Source: Nonomuraea gerenzanensis (GTDB taxonomy: Bacteria; Actinomycetota; Actinomycetes; Streptosporangiales; Streptosporangiaceae). From it: DNA of 64,000 bases. The stretch is from assembly GCF_020215645.1 (NCBI RefSeq), contig NZ_CP084058.1:11214501-11278500 (forward strand), read 5' to 3'. Below, one piece after another: positions 16,769 through 24,247 of the stretch (the stretch's first letter is position 1; the number at the start of each line of letters is the position of its first letter). The translations under genes and the position numbers were made by a program. The notes beneath the pieces are model-generated. The model had not been told where the DNA came from and did no database searches. It worked only from the letters and a program-made list of their open reading frames with translations.

Positions 16769-18025
16769 ATGCACGGCAATCTAGGCGATCTCGGCCTGCT
16801 CAAGGACCGTCGTTTCGCGCTCCTGCTGTCGGCCCGGACGATCTCCGTACTGGGCAGCGCGTTCGCCCCGGTCGCGCTGGCGTTCGGCATCCTGAACCTG
16901 CCTGGCGCCGACGCCTCCACGCTGTCGGTGGTGCTCACCGCCGAGTCGCTGCCCATGATCCTGTTCATGCTGGTCGGCGGCGTGATCGCGGACCGGCTGC
17001 CGCGCCACCGGGTGATGATGGCGGGCGAGTTCCTGATGGCCACCGGGTTCTTCGCGCTGGGCGCGATGCTGCTCACCGGCTGGACCCCGCTGCCCGCGCT
17101 GATCGCGGCCTCGGCGCTGGCCGGGGTGGCGACGGCGGTCACGTTCCCTGCGCTGACCGGGATCATCCCCGAGGTCGTCCCCCTGGACAGGCTGCAGACC
17201 GGCAACGCCCTGCTCGGCCTGGGCGCGAACGCCTCGCGGGTGGCGGGCGCGGTGCTCGGCGGCGGCATGGTCGTGCTCTTCGGCGGCGGCTGGGCGCTGG
17301 TGATGAGCGGCGCGCTGTTCGCCCTGGCGGGCGTGCTGGTCGCGCTGCTGCGGCTGGAGACGTCCGACCGGCGGGACGGCGAGACCCACTCGGTGCTGGC
17401 CGACCTGCGGGACGGATGGCGCGAGTTCAGCTCGCGGCAGTGGATCTGGGTGGTGGTCGCGCAGTTCTCACTGCTGGTGATGGCCATCCAGGCCGCGCAC
17501 GGCGTGCTCGGCCCGCTGCTGGCCAAGGAGAGCCTCGGCGGCCCGCTGGCCTGGTCGGGCTTCCTGGCCGGGGAGGCGGTCGGCACGATCGCCGGGGTGC
17601 TGATCTCGCTGCGGCTGCGCCCGAGCCGCCCGATCCTGGTCGGGGTGCTGCTGTGCCTGCCGACCGCCCTGCCGTACCTGCTGCTCGGGCTGGACGCGCC
17701 GCTCTGGGTGATCGTGGCGGGGGCGTTCGTGTTCGGCGTGTGCTTCGACGTGTTCGGCGTGCTCTGGCAGACCACGATGCAGCGGGAGATCCCGGCCGAC
17801 TCGTTGTCGCGGGTCAGCTCGTACGACATCCTCGGCTCGATGATGTTCGGCCCGATCGGGCTGCTGCTGGCCGGGCCCGCGGCAGGCTGGTTCGGCACCG
17901 AGGAGTCGCTGCTCGGCTGCGCGGTCATCGTGGTGATCTCCACGCTGGCCGCGCTGCTGTCGCCCGGCGTGCGCAACCTGCGCGCGCCCCAGCCGCAGGC
18001 CACCGCTCACGCGGACCTGAAGTAG
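16769..18025 (+). CDS. MFS transporter (MFS_3 / EntS-like)
   Basis: A 418-residue, 12-helix major facilitator of the enterobactin-exporter/macrolide-efflux type. It starts NLGDLGLLKDRRFALLLSARTI, typical of this group, and motif A reads GGVIADRLPRHRV. The ATG at 16769 is preceded by AGGGGG at about 10 nt. It diverges from the acyl-AMP ligase across 186 nt, so the two may share regulation, but no regulator gene is adjacent. Its 3' end overlaps the convergent small membrane protein by 19 nt. The substrate cannot be deduced. Confidence 0.88.
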   Translation: MHGNLGDLGLLKDRRFALLLSARTISVLGSAFAPVALAFGILNLPGADASTLSVVLTAESLPMILFMLVGGVIADRLPRHRVMMAGEFLMATGFFALGAMLLTGWTPLPALIAASALAGVATAVTFPALTGIIPEVVPLDRLQTGNALLGLGANASRVAGAVLGGGMVVLFGGGWALVMSGALFALAGVLVALLRLETSDRRDGETHSVLADLRDGWREFSSRQWIWVVVAQFSLLVMAIQAAHGVLGPLLAKESLGGPLAWSGFLAGEAVGTIAGVLISLRLRPSRPILVGVLLCLPTALPYLLLGLDAPLWVIVAGAFVFGVCFDVFGVLWQTTMQREIPADSLSRVSSYDILGSMMFGPIGLLLAGPAAGWFGTEESLLGCAVIVVISTLAALLSPGVRNLRAPQPQATAHADLK

Positions 18026-18471
18026 GCGTTGGCCCTGGGCTGGAACATCAGCACCAGCGCCCCCAGCACGGCCAGCACGTGCAGCACCCGGCTGGCCGCG
18101 AACGCCCACGCCAGCGCGTCGGCCCCGGCCATGGCTTCGGCGATCGAGCCGCCCGCGAGCAGCCACTCGACCGGCTCCTTCACCAGCGACAACGTGCCGA
18201 ACACGCCGAGCGTCCCGGCCAGTGTCCAGCGCGCCCAGTTGGCGCCGTCCTTCAGCTTCAGCGTCAGGAAGACCGCCCCGGCGAACACGGCCAGCCGGAA
18301 CCCGGCCTGGGGCAGCAGGCCGAGCACCGGCGCGCCCTCGTACAACAGGCTGCCGATCATCAGCACGGCCTCGAACGCGCCGAACGCGACGGCCGCCAGC
18401 CAGAGCATGGCGGCGGTGTGCACGACGGGCGGGGGCGTCTCGGCCTTGACGACGACGGTGGTGGTGCTCAT
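18007..18471 (-). CDS. Small four-helix membrane protein, unknown function
   Basis: A 154-residue protein with four predicted membrane helices (about 20-45, 55-75, 83-103, 122-145). It has no recognised catalytic motif. The ATG at 18471 follows GGAGGTT, a good ribosome binding site. The gene ends inside the 3' end of the convergent MFS gene (19-nt overlap). It may belong to a group of poorly described actinobacterial DoxX-like or hypothetical membrane proteins; I cannot name it. Confidence 0.75.
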   Translation of the reverse strand: MSTTTVVVKAETPPPVVHTAAMLWLAAVAFGAFEAVLMIGSLLYEGAPVLGLLPQAGFRLAVFAGAVFLTLKLKDGANWARWTLAGTLGVFGTLSLVKEPVEWLLAGGSIAEAMAGADALAWAFAASRVLHVLAVLGALVLMFQPRANAYFRSA

Positions 18472-18509
18472 AGCGGAACCTCCGGAGAAGTGGTGATACC
18501 GCAGTCTCC

Positions 18510-18530
18510 GCCGCGCGCCCCCCGCGCGGC
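18510..18530. terminator. Perfect 8-bp GC hairpin downstream of the flavin oxidase
   Basis: GCCGCGCG (18510-18517) and CGCGCGGC (18523-18530) flank a five-C loop. It lies 37 nt beyond the stop of the leftward oxidase gene, so it probably ends that transcript. There is no U-tract, as is common in actinomycetes. Confidence 0.6.
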
Positions 18531-18566
18531 ATGCCCGCCGTCCCCCGAGTTCCGGTGGGGCCCGCC

Positions 18567-19682
18567 CTACCCCACCTGGCCGCTTGTCCGCAGGCCACGG
18601 GTGGGGATCCGCTCGTGCGGGCCGAAGCGCGGCTCCGGCGCGTGCTCGCCGTCCAGCACGCCCGCCACGTACGCGCCCAGCACCGGCCCGTGCTTGAACC
18701 CGTGCCCCGAGTCCCCGCCCAGCAGCCACACGCCGGGCGCGGTCTCGGTGAGCAGCCACTCGGCGTCCGGGGTGATCGCGTACTGGCAGACCTGGCTGAA
18801 CACCACCGGCGCCCCCGCCAGCGCGGGGAACCTGCGGCCCAGGTAAGCGGCGGCCCGCTCGACGCTGTCCGCGTCCACCACGCGGCTGCCGTGCTCCGGC
18901 TCGTACGGCAGCCCCTCCGCGTCGGAGGTGGACTTCATGCCGACCCCGTCCACGTCGCCGTGCCCGTAGGCGGAGGCGTCGTAGTCGACCCAGGCGGGCG
19001 TCTCGGGCACCGACCACGCGGCCGGCACCGCGAAGTGCAGCGTGTCCTGCTTGGTCACGGTGATCGGCAGCCCGTCGAAGAGCCGGGGCAGCCAGGCGCC
19101 GCACGCCCACACCACGCGGTCGGCGCGGTGGACCTCGCCGTCGACCTCGACGGCGGCCTGCCCCGGTACGGGCAGCGCCCGCGCCCTGACCAGCCGGGCC
19201 CCGGCGTCCACCGCCAGGCCGGCGGTCACCTGGGTGGCCCGCCTGGCCCTGATCACGCCCGCGTGCGGCTCCCACAGCAGGAAGCTGAGGTCGTCGCCGG
19301 CGAAGTCGGGGAAGAACCTGGTGCCCTCTCGCGGGTCCAGCACCTCACAGTCGATGTCCAGCCGCTTGAGCACCTGGGCGCTGGCGTGCTCCCACCCGTC
19401 GGGGGTCCTGGCGAACCAGACCATCCCCGCCTCCAGGTAGAGCTGCTCCCCTGCCCGCTCGCCCAGCCGCCGCCAGCCGTCCCTGGCCTCCCAGGCGCGG
19501 CGGGCGTACCAGTCGTCGGCGCCGTGCGCGCAGCGCAGCAGCCGCGTCTCGCCCGCGCTGGCCTGCCGGACGTGCCCCGGCCTGTGCTGCTCGATCAGCG
19601 TCACCCGCCAGCCGGTTTCGGCCAGCCGCAACGCCAGTGACGACCCCCAAATGCCCGCTCCGACCACAATGACCGATTTCAT
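18567..19682 (-). CDS. FAD-dependent amine oxidase (sarcosine oxidase / N-methyltryptophan oxidase-like)
   Basis: A 371-residue flavoprotein of the monomeric sarcosine oxidase family. The dinucleotide-binding motif is at the N-terminus (VIVVGAGIWGSSLALRL). The segment VCQYAITPDAEW matches the region holding the Cys that binds FAD covalently in this family, and the C-terminal FAD loop is GGDSGHGFKHGP. It should oxidise a secondary or tertiary N-methyl amine, releasing hydrogen peroxide. The ATG at 19682 puts the nucleotide-binding motif at its usual place; an upstream in-frame start would add 12 polar residues. It stands alone, followed by a hairpin. The exact substrate (sarcosine, N-methyltryptophan or other) is not determinable. 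Confidence 0.87.
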   Translation of the reverse strand: MKSVIVVGAGIWGSSLALRLAETGWRVTLIEQHRPGHVRQASAGETRLLRCAHGADDWYARRAWEARDGWRRLGERAGEQLYLEAGMVWFARTPDGWEHASAQVLKRLDIDCEVLDPREGTRFFPDFAGDDLSFLLWEPHAGVIRARRATQVTAGLAVDAGARLVRARALPVPGQAAVEVDGEVHRADRVVWACGAWLPRLFDGLPITVTKQDTLHFAVPAAWSVPETPAWVDYDASAYGHGDVDGVGMKSTSDAEGLPYEPEHGSRVVDADSVERAAAYLGRRFPALAGAPVVFSQVCQYAITPDAEWLLTETAPGVWLLGGDSGHGFKHGPVLGAYVAGVLDGEHAPEPRFGPHERIPTRGLRTSGQVG

Positions 19683-19721
19683 GGAACCACCGTGACCGGA
19701 AACCGGGCTCCGCCACAAGAC

Positions 19722-20342
19722 TCAGACGATGATGAGCCGGACGACGACGCCCGCACAGTTGCCCGCCACGCAGACGCGCACCGGCACCTCGGAGATACCG
19801 GGTGCCGCCGGGACGCCGCCCACGTGCCCGTCGGGGCCGATGCTCACGCCCTCGGGGACCTTGTCGTGGTCGGTCACGGTGAAGGTGGGCACCACCCCGG
19901 CGGGGCCGCCGTTGATGCCGATCTCGCCGTTCAGCGCCGTGCCGGCCTTGCCGGGGAAGGTCAGCTCGCGCGGCTCCCACGGCACGTTGGCCAGCACCAC
20001 CAGCGTGACGTCCTGCTCGCGGCAGGACCGGCCCTCGCAGACCTGCACCGTGGCGACGAACGTGCCGGAGCGCTGCGGCTTGCCGTACAGGCGGCCCTCC
20101 TGGTCGACCTGGACGCCGACCGCGAGGTAGGCGGGACGGAAGGTGACGCCCTTGGCGACGGGCAGCAGCCACTGGCTCACCTCGATGCCCACGGTGACGT
20201 AGAACGTGCTCTCCACCAGGCTCTGGTCGACGGGCGTCGCGCGGGACACCTCGACCATCGGGGTGGTGATCGACGGCATGACAGGTGAAAGGGCACACAG
20301 CGCCAGCCCGGCAAGCAGGAGCACCCACCTTTGCCGCATCAT
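19722..20342 (-). CDS. Exported two-repeat Ig-like protein
   Basis: A 206-residue protein with an N-terminal signal or anchor helix (about 5-28) and two related beta-rich repeats. Each repeat has a short Gly-containing turn (GRLYGKPQRSGTF and GHVGGVPAAPGIS) followed by a strand with a closely spaced Cys pair (VCEGRSC and VCVAGNC). This resembles putative Ig (He_PIG) domains of surface proteins. The Cys pairs could form tight disulphide loops. The start is one of two adjacent ATGs (20342 or 20339) preceded by a run of G. It lies 39 nt upstream of the flavin oxidase on the same strand and may be cotranscribed. Function unknown. Confidence 0.7.
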   Translation of the reverse strand: MMRQRWVLLLAGLALCALSPVMPSITTPMVEVSRATPVDQSLVESTFYVTVGIEVSQWLLPVAKGVTFRPAYLAVGVQVDQEGRLYGKPQRSGTFVATVQVCEGRSCREQDVTLVVLANVPWEPRELTFPGKAGTALNGEIGINGGPAGVVPTFTVTDHDKVPEGVSIGPDGHVGGVPAAPGISEVPVRVCVAGNCAGVVVRLIIV

Positions 20343-20410
20343 TACCCCCCGGCTCTTCCACGTCGATACGTACCCCTGTTCACCTCCTCTTCACCGTGCG
20401 GGCGGCACCC

Positions 20411-20416
20411 CATAAT
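20411..20416 (+). promoter_or_regulatory. Candidate -10 box for a leaderless IclR transcript
   Basis: CATAAT (20411-20416) lies 7 nt before the ATG at 20424 and no ribosome binding site separates them, the pattern of a leaderless actinobacterial mRNA. The -35 region is poor. Confidence 0.4.
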
Positions 20417-20423
20417 CGGTCGC

Positions 20424-21053
20424 ATGGCCGCTGAATCAGCCCAGACCCTGGAGCGCGGGCTCCGCCTGCTCAGACTGCTCGCCGACGGCAAGGGCGGGCG
20501 CACGCCGACCGAGCTGAGCGCCGAGCTGTCGCTGAGCCGTCCCGTGGTGTACCGGCTGCTCACGACGTTGCTGAGTGAGGGTTTCGTGCGCAGGGACGCC
20601 GAGGGGCGGGTGCACCTGGGATTCGGGGTGCTGGCGCTGGCCCAGGCGGTGCAGCCGCTGCTGCGCGCGGCGGCGGTGCCGACGTTGCGGCGGCTGGCCG
20701 AGCAGGTGGGCGCGACCGCGCACCTGACCGTGGCCGAGGGTGACGACGGGCTGGCCGTCGCGGTGGTGGAGCCGTCCTGGACGAGGATGCACGTGGCCTA
20801 CCGCGAGGGCTCGCGCCATCCGCTGGCCAGGGGCGCGGCGGGGCAGGCGATCCTGGCCCTGCGCGAGGGGCGGCACGACTACTTCGTGACGGAGGGGCAG
20901 TTGCAGGAGGGGGCGCGGGGTGTCGCCGCGCCCGTGACCGGCCTGCCGTGGCTGGAGGCGTCGGTGGGGGTGGTGACGTTCGGGCCGCTGGAGGAGTCGG
21001 CCGGGCCGCGCGTGGTGGCCGCCGCGGCCGAGCTGGCCGCCGCCCTGGGTTGA
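20424..21053 (+). CDS. IclR-family regulator of homogentisate catabolism
   Basis: A 209-residue IclR-type regulator. The N-terminal winged helix is about 5-65 (TPTELSAELSLSRPVVYRLL), followed by the ligand-binding domain (GEGSRHP-like YREGSRHPLARGAAGQAIL). It is about 40 residues shorter than most IclR proteins, mainly in the C-terminal domain. The ATG at 20424 begins right at the expected helix and appears leaderless. It sits 79 nt upstream of hmgA in the same direction, and an IclR protein (HmgR) controls hmgA in Pseudomonas, where homogentisate is the inducer. By analogy this one probably binds the palindrome at 21102-21116. Confidence 0.85.
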   Translation: MAAESAQTLERGLRLLRLLADGKGGRTPTELSAELSLSRPVVYRLLTTLLSEGFVRRDAEGRVHLGFGVLALAQAVQPLLRAAAVPTLRRLAEQVGATAHLTVAEGDDGLAVAVVEPSWTRMHVAYREGSRHPLARGAAGQAILALREGRHDYFVTEGQLQEGARGVAAPVTGLPWLEASVGVVTFGPLEESAGPRVVAAAAELAAALG

Positions 21054-21085
21054 CATCTCCGCGGCCATAGCGGACGGTAGTCACA

Positions 21086-21091
21086 TATAGA
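21086..21091 (+). promoter_or_regulatory. Candidate -10 box of the hmgA operon
   Basis: TATAGA at 21086-21091 is the best -10-like hexamer before hmgA. The -35 region has no good match, consistent with a regulated promoter. A dyad operator lies just downstream. Confidence 0.3.
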
Positions 21092-21101
21092 GGACACTTT
21101 C

Positions 21102-21116
21102 GTCCGATAGTCGGAC
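21102..21116. promoter_or_regulatory. Dyad operator upstream of hmgA
   Basis: GTCCGATAGTCGGAC has perfect 6-bp arms around a 3-nt centre. It is between a -10-like box and the hmgA ribosome binding site, where a repressor would block transcription. The adjacent IclR protein is the likely ligand-responsive binder. Confidence 0.55.
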
Positions 21117-21132
21117 AGGCAGGGAGGGGCCC

Positions 21133-22302
21133 ATGCCGTTCTACCGGGTCGTGGGAGAGGTGCCGAGAAAGCGGCACACGCAGTTCAGGCGGCCGGACGG
21201 CGGCCTGTACGCGGAGGAGCTGATGGGCGAGGAGGGCTTCTCGTCCGACTCCTCGCTGCTCTACCACCGCCACCTGCCCACCGCGATCATCAAGGCGGAC
21301 GCGGTCACGCCGGCCGTGGAGACGCGGCTGAAGCCCAACCTGCCGCTCTCACCACGCCACTTCCGCACCCAGGACCTGAGCACCGCGGGCGACCTGGTCT
21401 CCGGCCGGATGACGCTGGCCGGCAACGGCGACGTCCGATTGTCGTACGCCACCAGCGACCGGCCCAGCGAGCTCTACCGCAACTCCATGGGCGACGAGTG
21501 CGTGTACGTGCAGCGCGGCCGGGTGCGCTTCGAGTCCACCTACGGCGTGATCGAGGCCGCCGAGGGCGACTACGTGGTGATCCCGACCGGCACCATCCAC
21601 CGCTGGGTGCCCGACGGCCAGGTCAACGTGCTGGCCATCGAGGCGGCCGGGCACATCAGGCCGCCCAAGCGCTACCTGTCGCAGTACGGCCAGTTCCTGG
21701 AGCACGCCCCCTACTGCGAGCGCGACCTGCGCGGCCCGTCCGAGCCGCTCGTCGTCGAGGGCGAGGAGGTGCCGGTCCTGGTCCGCACGCGCGGCGGGCT
21801 GACCAGGCTCGTCTACCGCCACCACCCGTTCGACGTGGTCGGCTGGGACGGCTACCTCTACCCGTTCGCGTTCAACATCGACGACTTCGAGCCGATCGTG
21901 AAGAAGACGCACGCGCCGCCGCCGGTGCACCAGACCTTCGAGGGGCCCGGGTTCGTGATCTGCTCGTTCTGCCCCCGGCCGCTCGACTACCACCCGGAGG
22001 CCGTGCCGATCCCGTACAACCATCACAACGTGGACTCCGACGAGTTCATGTTCTACGTCGGCGGCGACTACTCGGCCCGCGCGGGCTCGGGCATCGACGT
22101 CGGCTCCATCTCCCTGCACCCGGCCGGCTTCACCCACGGGCCGCAGCCCGGCGCGGTGGAGGCGGTCATCGACGCCGTCGCGCGCGGCGTCACGACGACC
22201 AGCGAGGTGGCCGTCATGGTCGACACGTTCCGCCCGCTCGACCTCGGCCAGGGCGCGCTGTCCTGCGAGGACCCCGGATACGCCTGGACCTGGGCACGAT
22301 GA
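21133..22302 (+). CDS. hmgA: Homogentisate 1,2-dioxygenase
   Basis: Non-haem Fe(II) enzyme that opens the homogentisate ring to maleylacetoacetate in tyrosine and phenylalanine breakdown. The 389-residue protein has the two-cupin architecture. Iron and substrate residues are seen in HHNVDSDEFMFYVGGDY, where the His and Glu ligands are expected, and in FCPRPLDYHPEAVPIPYNHH. The ATG at 21133 follows GGGAGGGG. Its stop overlaps the next gene (ATGA), which overlaps fahA the same way, so the three are one translationally coupled operon, probably under the IclR protein encoded upstream. No 4-hydroxyphenylpyruvate dioxygenase gene is in the window. Confidence 0.93.
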   Translation: MPFYRVVGEVPRKRHTQFRRPDGGLYAEELMGEEGFSSDSSLLYHRHLPTAIIKADAVTPAVETRLKPNLPLSPRHFRTQDLSTAGDLVSGRMTLAGNGDVRLSYATSDRPSELYRNSMGDECVYVQRGRVRFESTYGVIEAAEGDYVVIPTGTIHRWVPDGQVNVLAIEAAGHIRPPKRYLSQYGQFLEHAPYCERDLRGPSEPLVVEGEEVPVLVRTRGGLTRLVYRHHPFDVVGWDGYLYPFAFNIDDFEPIVKKTHAPPPVHQTFEGPGFVICSFCPRPLDYHPEAVPIPYNHHNVDSDEFMFYVGGDYSARAGSGIDVGSISLHPAGFTHGPQPGAVEAVIDAVARGVTTTSEVAVMVDTFRPLDLGQGALSCEDPGYAWTWAR

Positions 22303-23075
22303 GCGTCTCCACGGCGACGAGCCTGTACACCGCTCTGGTGGACGACGCGGGCCTGTTCCCGCCGACGTCCCTGCACATGGACGAGGCCCTGGCCCGCAAC
22401 CGGCGCGACCGGGAGCGCGGCAGCGAGGTCCTCACCCACCGCTTCCTCTGCCCGGCCAGCCGCCTGGAACGGCTGCGCGGCATGGAGTACCGGCCGAGCA
22501 GGATCGGCCTGATCGCGGACACCAGCACGCTGCCCGACTGGGGCGACCTGCCGGTCGACTACGTCGAGACGCCGCTGCCGCCCGACACCTCCGTCGAGGA
22601 GCTGGTGGGGCGGCTCGGGCTGCGCGACGGCGTGCGGCTGTTCGCCGAGGTGCCGCCGCGCAAGCTGGCCATGGACCTGCCCGAGGGGGTGGGGCTGAAG
22701 GTGCGCTGCGGCGGCGCGACGGCCGAGGCGTTCCCGCCGGTGGAGCACCTGGCGCAGTTCATCAGGTCCTGCGCGGAGAGCGGCATCGCGTTCAAGGCCA
22801 CCGCCGGGCTGCACCACGCCGTCCGCCACTTCGACCCCTCGCTCGGCGTGGACCGGCACGGATTCCTGAACCTGCTGCTGGGCGTCTGCGAGGCCGTGGA
22901 GGGCCGCGACCCCGCCCCCGTGCTGCGCACGACCGACGTCGGCCACCTCGTCCGGCTGGCGACCACCGTCAGCGAGGACACGGCGCGGCGGGCCCGGCAG
23001 CTGCTGGTGAGCTACGGCTCGTGCAGCACCAGCACGCCGATCGACGACCTGCGCACCCTGGGGCTGATCGCATGA
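22299..23075 (+). CDS. Unknown protein fixed between hmgA and fahA
   Basis: A 258-residue soluble protein I cannot assign to a named family. It overlaps hmgA by four bases on one side and fahA by four on the other, so a role in homogentisate breakdown is very likely. Visible features are an N-terminal LVDDAGLFPPTSL, a central LKVRCGGATAEAFPP, and a conserved-looking FKATAGLHHAVRHFD which resembles a beta-strand/His active-site segment of a TIM barrel. The canonical operon has maleylacetoacetate isomerase here, a glutathione-S-transferase relative. Actinomycetes make mycothiol and not glutathione, and no such gene is in this operon. The protein is therefore a candidate for an unrelated isomerase or for an accessory hydrolase. 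This role is inference from position. Confidence 0.8.
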   Translation: MSVSTATSLYTALVDDAGLFPPTSLHMDEALARNRRDRERGSEVLTHRFLCPASRLERLRGMEYRPSRIGLIADTSTLPDWGDLPVDYVETPLPPDTSVEELVGRLGLRDGVRLFAEVPPRKLAMDLPEGVGLKVRCGGATAEAFPPVEHLAQFIRSCAESGIAFKATAGLHHAVRHFDPSLGVDRHGFLNLLLGVCEAVEGRDPAPVLRTTDVGHLVRLATTVSEDTARRARQLLVSYGSCSTSTPIDDLRTLGLIA

Positions 23076-24175
23076 GCTGGGGTGTGGGCAACCTGCCTTA
23101 CGGCGTCTTCTCCTGCCCCGGGCGGGAGCCCAGGGTCGGCGTCCGGTACGGCGACAAGGTGCTCGACCTGGCAGCCGCCCTGCACGACGAGGTCTTCGCC
23201 GCCCCCTCGCTCAACCCGTTCATGGCCAGGGGCCGCGCGGCCTGGCACGACACCAGGGCCCTGATCCAGAACAAGCTCACCACCGACCGGTCCGTCACGG
23301 AGCGGCACCTGATCCCCCTGGAGCAGGTGGAGCTGCACCTGCCGTTCGAGGTTGCCGACTACGTCGACTTCTACTGCTCGATCGACCACGCGAGCAACAT
23401 CGGCAAGATCTTCCGCCCCGGCTCCGAGCCGCTGCAGCCCAACTGGCGGCACCTGCCCGTCGGCTACCACGGCAGGGCGGGCACGGTCGTGGTCTCGGGG
23501 ACCCCGGTCAGCAGGCCGCGGGGGCAGCTCGGGGCCGGCAGGTTCGGGCCGTGCGAGAAGCTCGACATCGAGGCGGAGCTGGGGTTCGTGGTGGGCGTGC
23601 CGACCTCCATGGGCTCGCCGGCCGGAGCGTTCGAGGACCACGTGTTCGGCGTGACGCTGGTCAACGACTGGAGCGCGCGCGACATCCAGGCGTGGGAGTA
23701 CGTGCCGCTGGGGCCGTTCCTGGCCAAGTCGTTCGCCACGTCGGTCTCGCCCTGGGTGACGCCGCTGGAGGCGCTGCCCAGGATCCCCGGCCGCGCCCAG
23801 GACCCGGAGCCGGCCGCGTACCTGCGCAGGCAGGGCGACTGGGGCCTGGACATCGAGCTGGAGATCCTGCTCAACGGGGAGGTCGTGGCGCGGCCGCCGT
23901 ACTCGGCCATGTACTGGACGCCCGACCAGATGCTCGCGCACCTGACGGTGAACGGGGCCTCGCTGCGCACCGGGGACCTGTTCGCCAGCGGCACGATCTC
24001 GGGCCCCGAGCGGGACCAGCGCGGCTCGCTCATCGAGCTGACCTGGAACGGCACCGATCCGATCAAGCTGGCGGGCGGCGACACGCGCGCCTTCCTCCAG
24101 GACGGCGACACGGTGACGATCAGGGCCACCGCCGCCGGGCTGACATTGGGGGAGGTTTCCGGAACGATCGGATAG
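23072..24175 (+). CDS. fahA: Fumarylacetoacetase
   Basis: Last enzyme of the homogentisate route, splitting fumarylacetoacetate to fumarate and acetoacetate. The 367-residue protein has an N-terminal SH3-like part (about 1-85) and the FAH catalytic domain. Active-site and metal residues are visible in DFYCSIDHASNIG, WRHLPVGYHGRAG, DIEAELGFVVG and NDWSARDIQAWEY. It is somewhat shorter than animal FAH (about 420). The ATG at 23072 overlaps the stop of the unknown gene upstream (ATGA); a longer in-frame start inside that gene would add an unrelated polar leader. Confidence 0.93.
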   Translation: MSWGVGNLPYGVFSCPGREPRVGVRYGDKVLDLAAALHDEVFAAPSLNPFMARGRAAWHDTRALIQNKLTTDRSVTERHLIPLEQVELHLPFEVADYVDFYCSIDHASNIGKIFRPGSEPLQPNWRHLPVGYHGRAGTVVVSGTPVSRPRGQLGAGRFGPCEKLDIEAELGFVVGVPTSMGSPAGAFEDHVFGVTLVNDWSARDIQAWEYVPLGPFLAKSFATSVSPWVTPLEALPRIPGRAQDPEPAAYLRRQGDWGLDIELEILLNGEVVARPPYSAMYWTPDQMLAHLTVNGASLRTGDLFASGTISGPERDQRGSLIELTWNGTDPIKLAGGDTRAFLQDGDTVTIRATAAGLTLGEVSGTIG

Positions 24176-24247
24176 CTGACTCGGTGTGCTTGCACGGTGA
24201 CTCCCCGCTACCCTGGGATCTCCCTTCCCTCGGAAAGCAGGAGTTCC

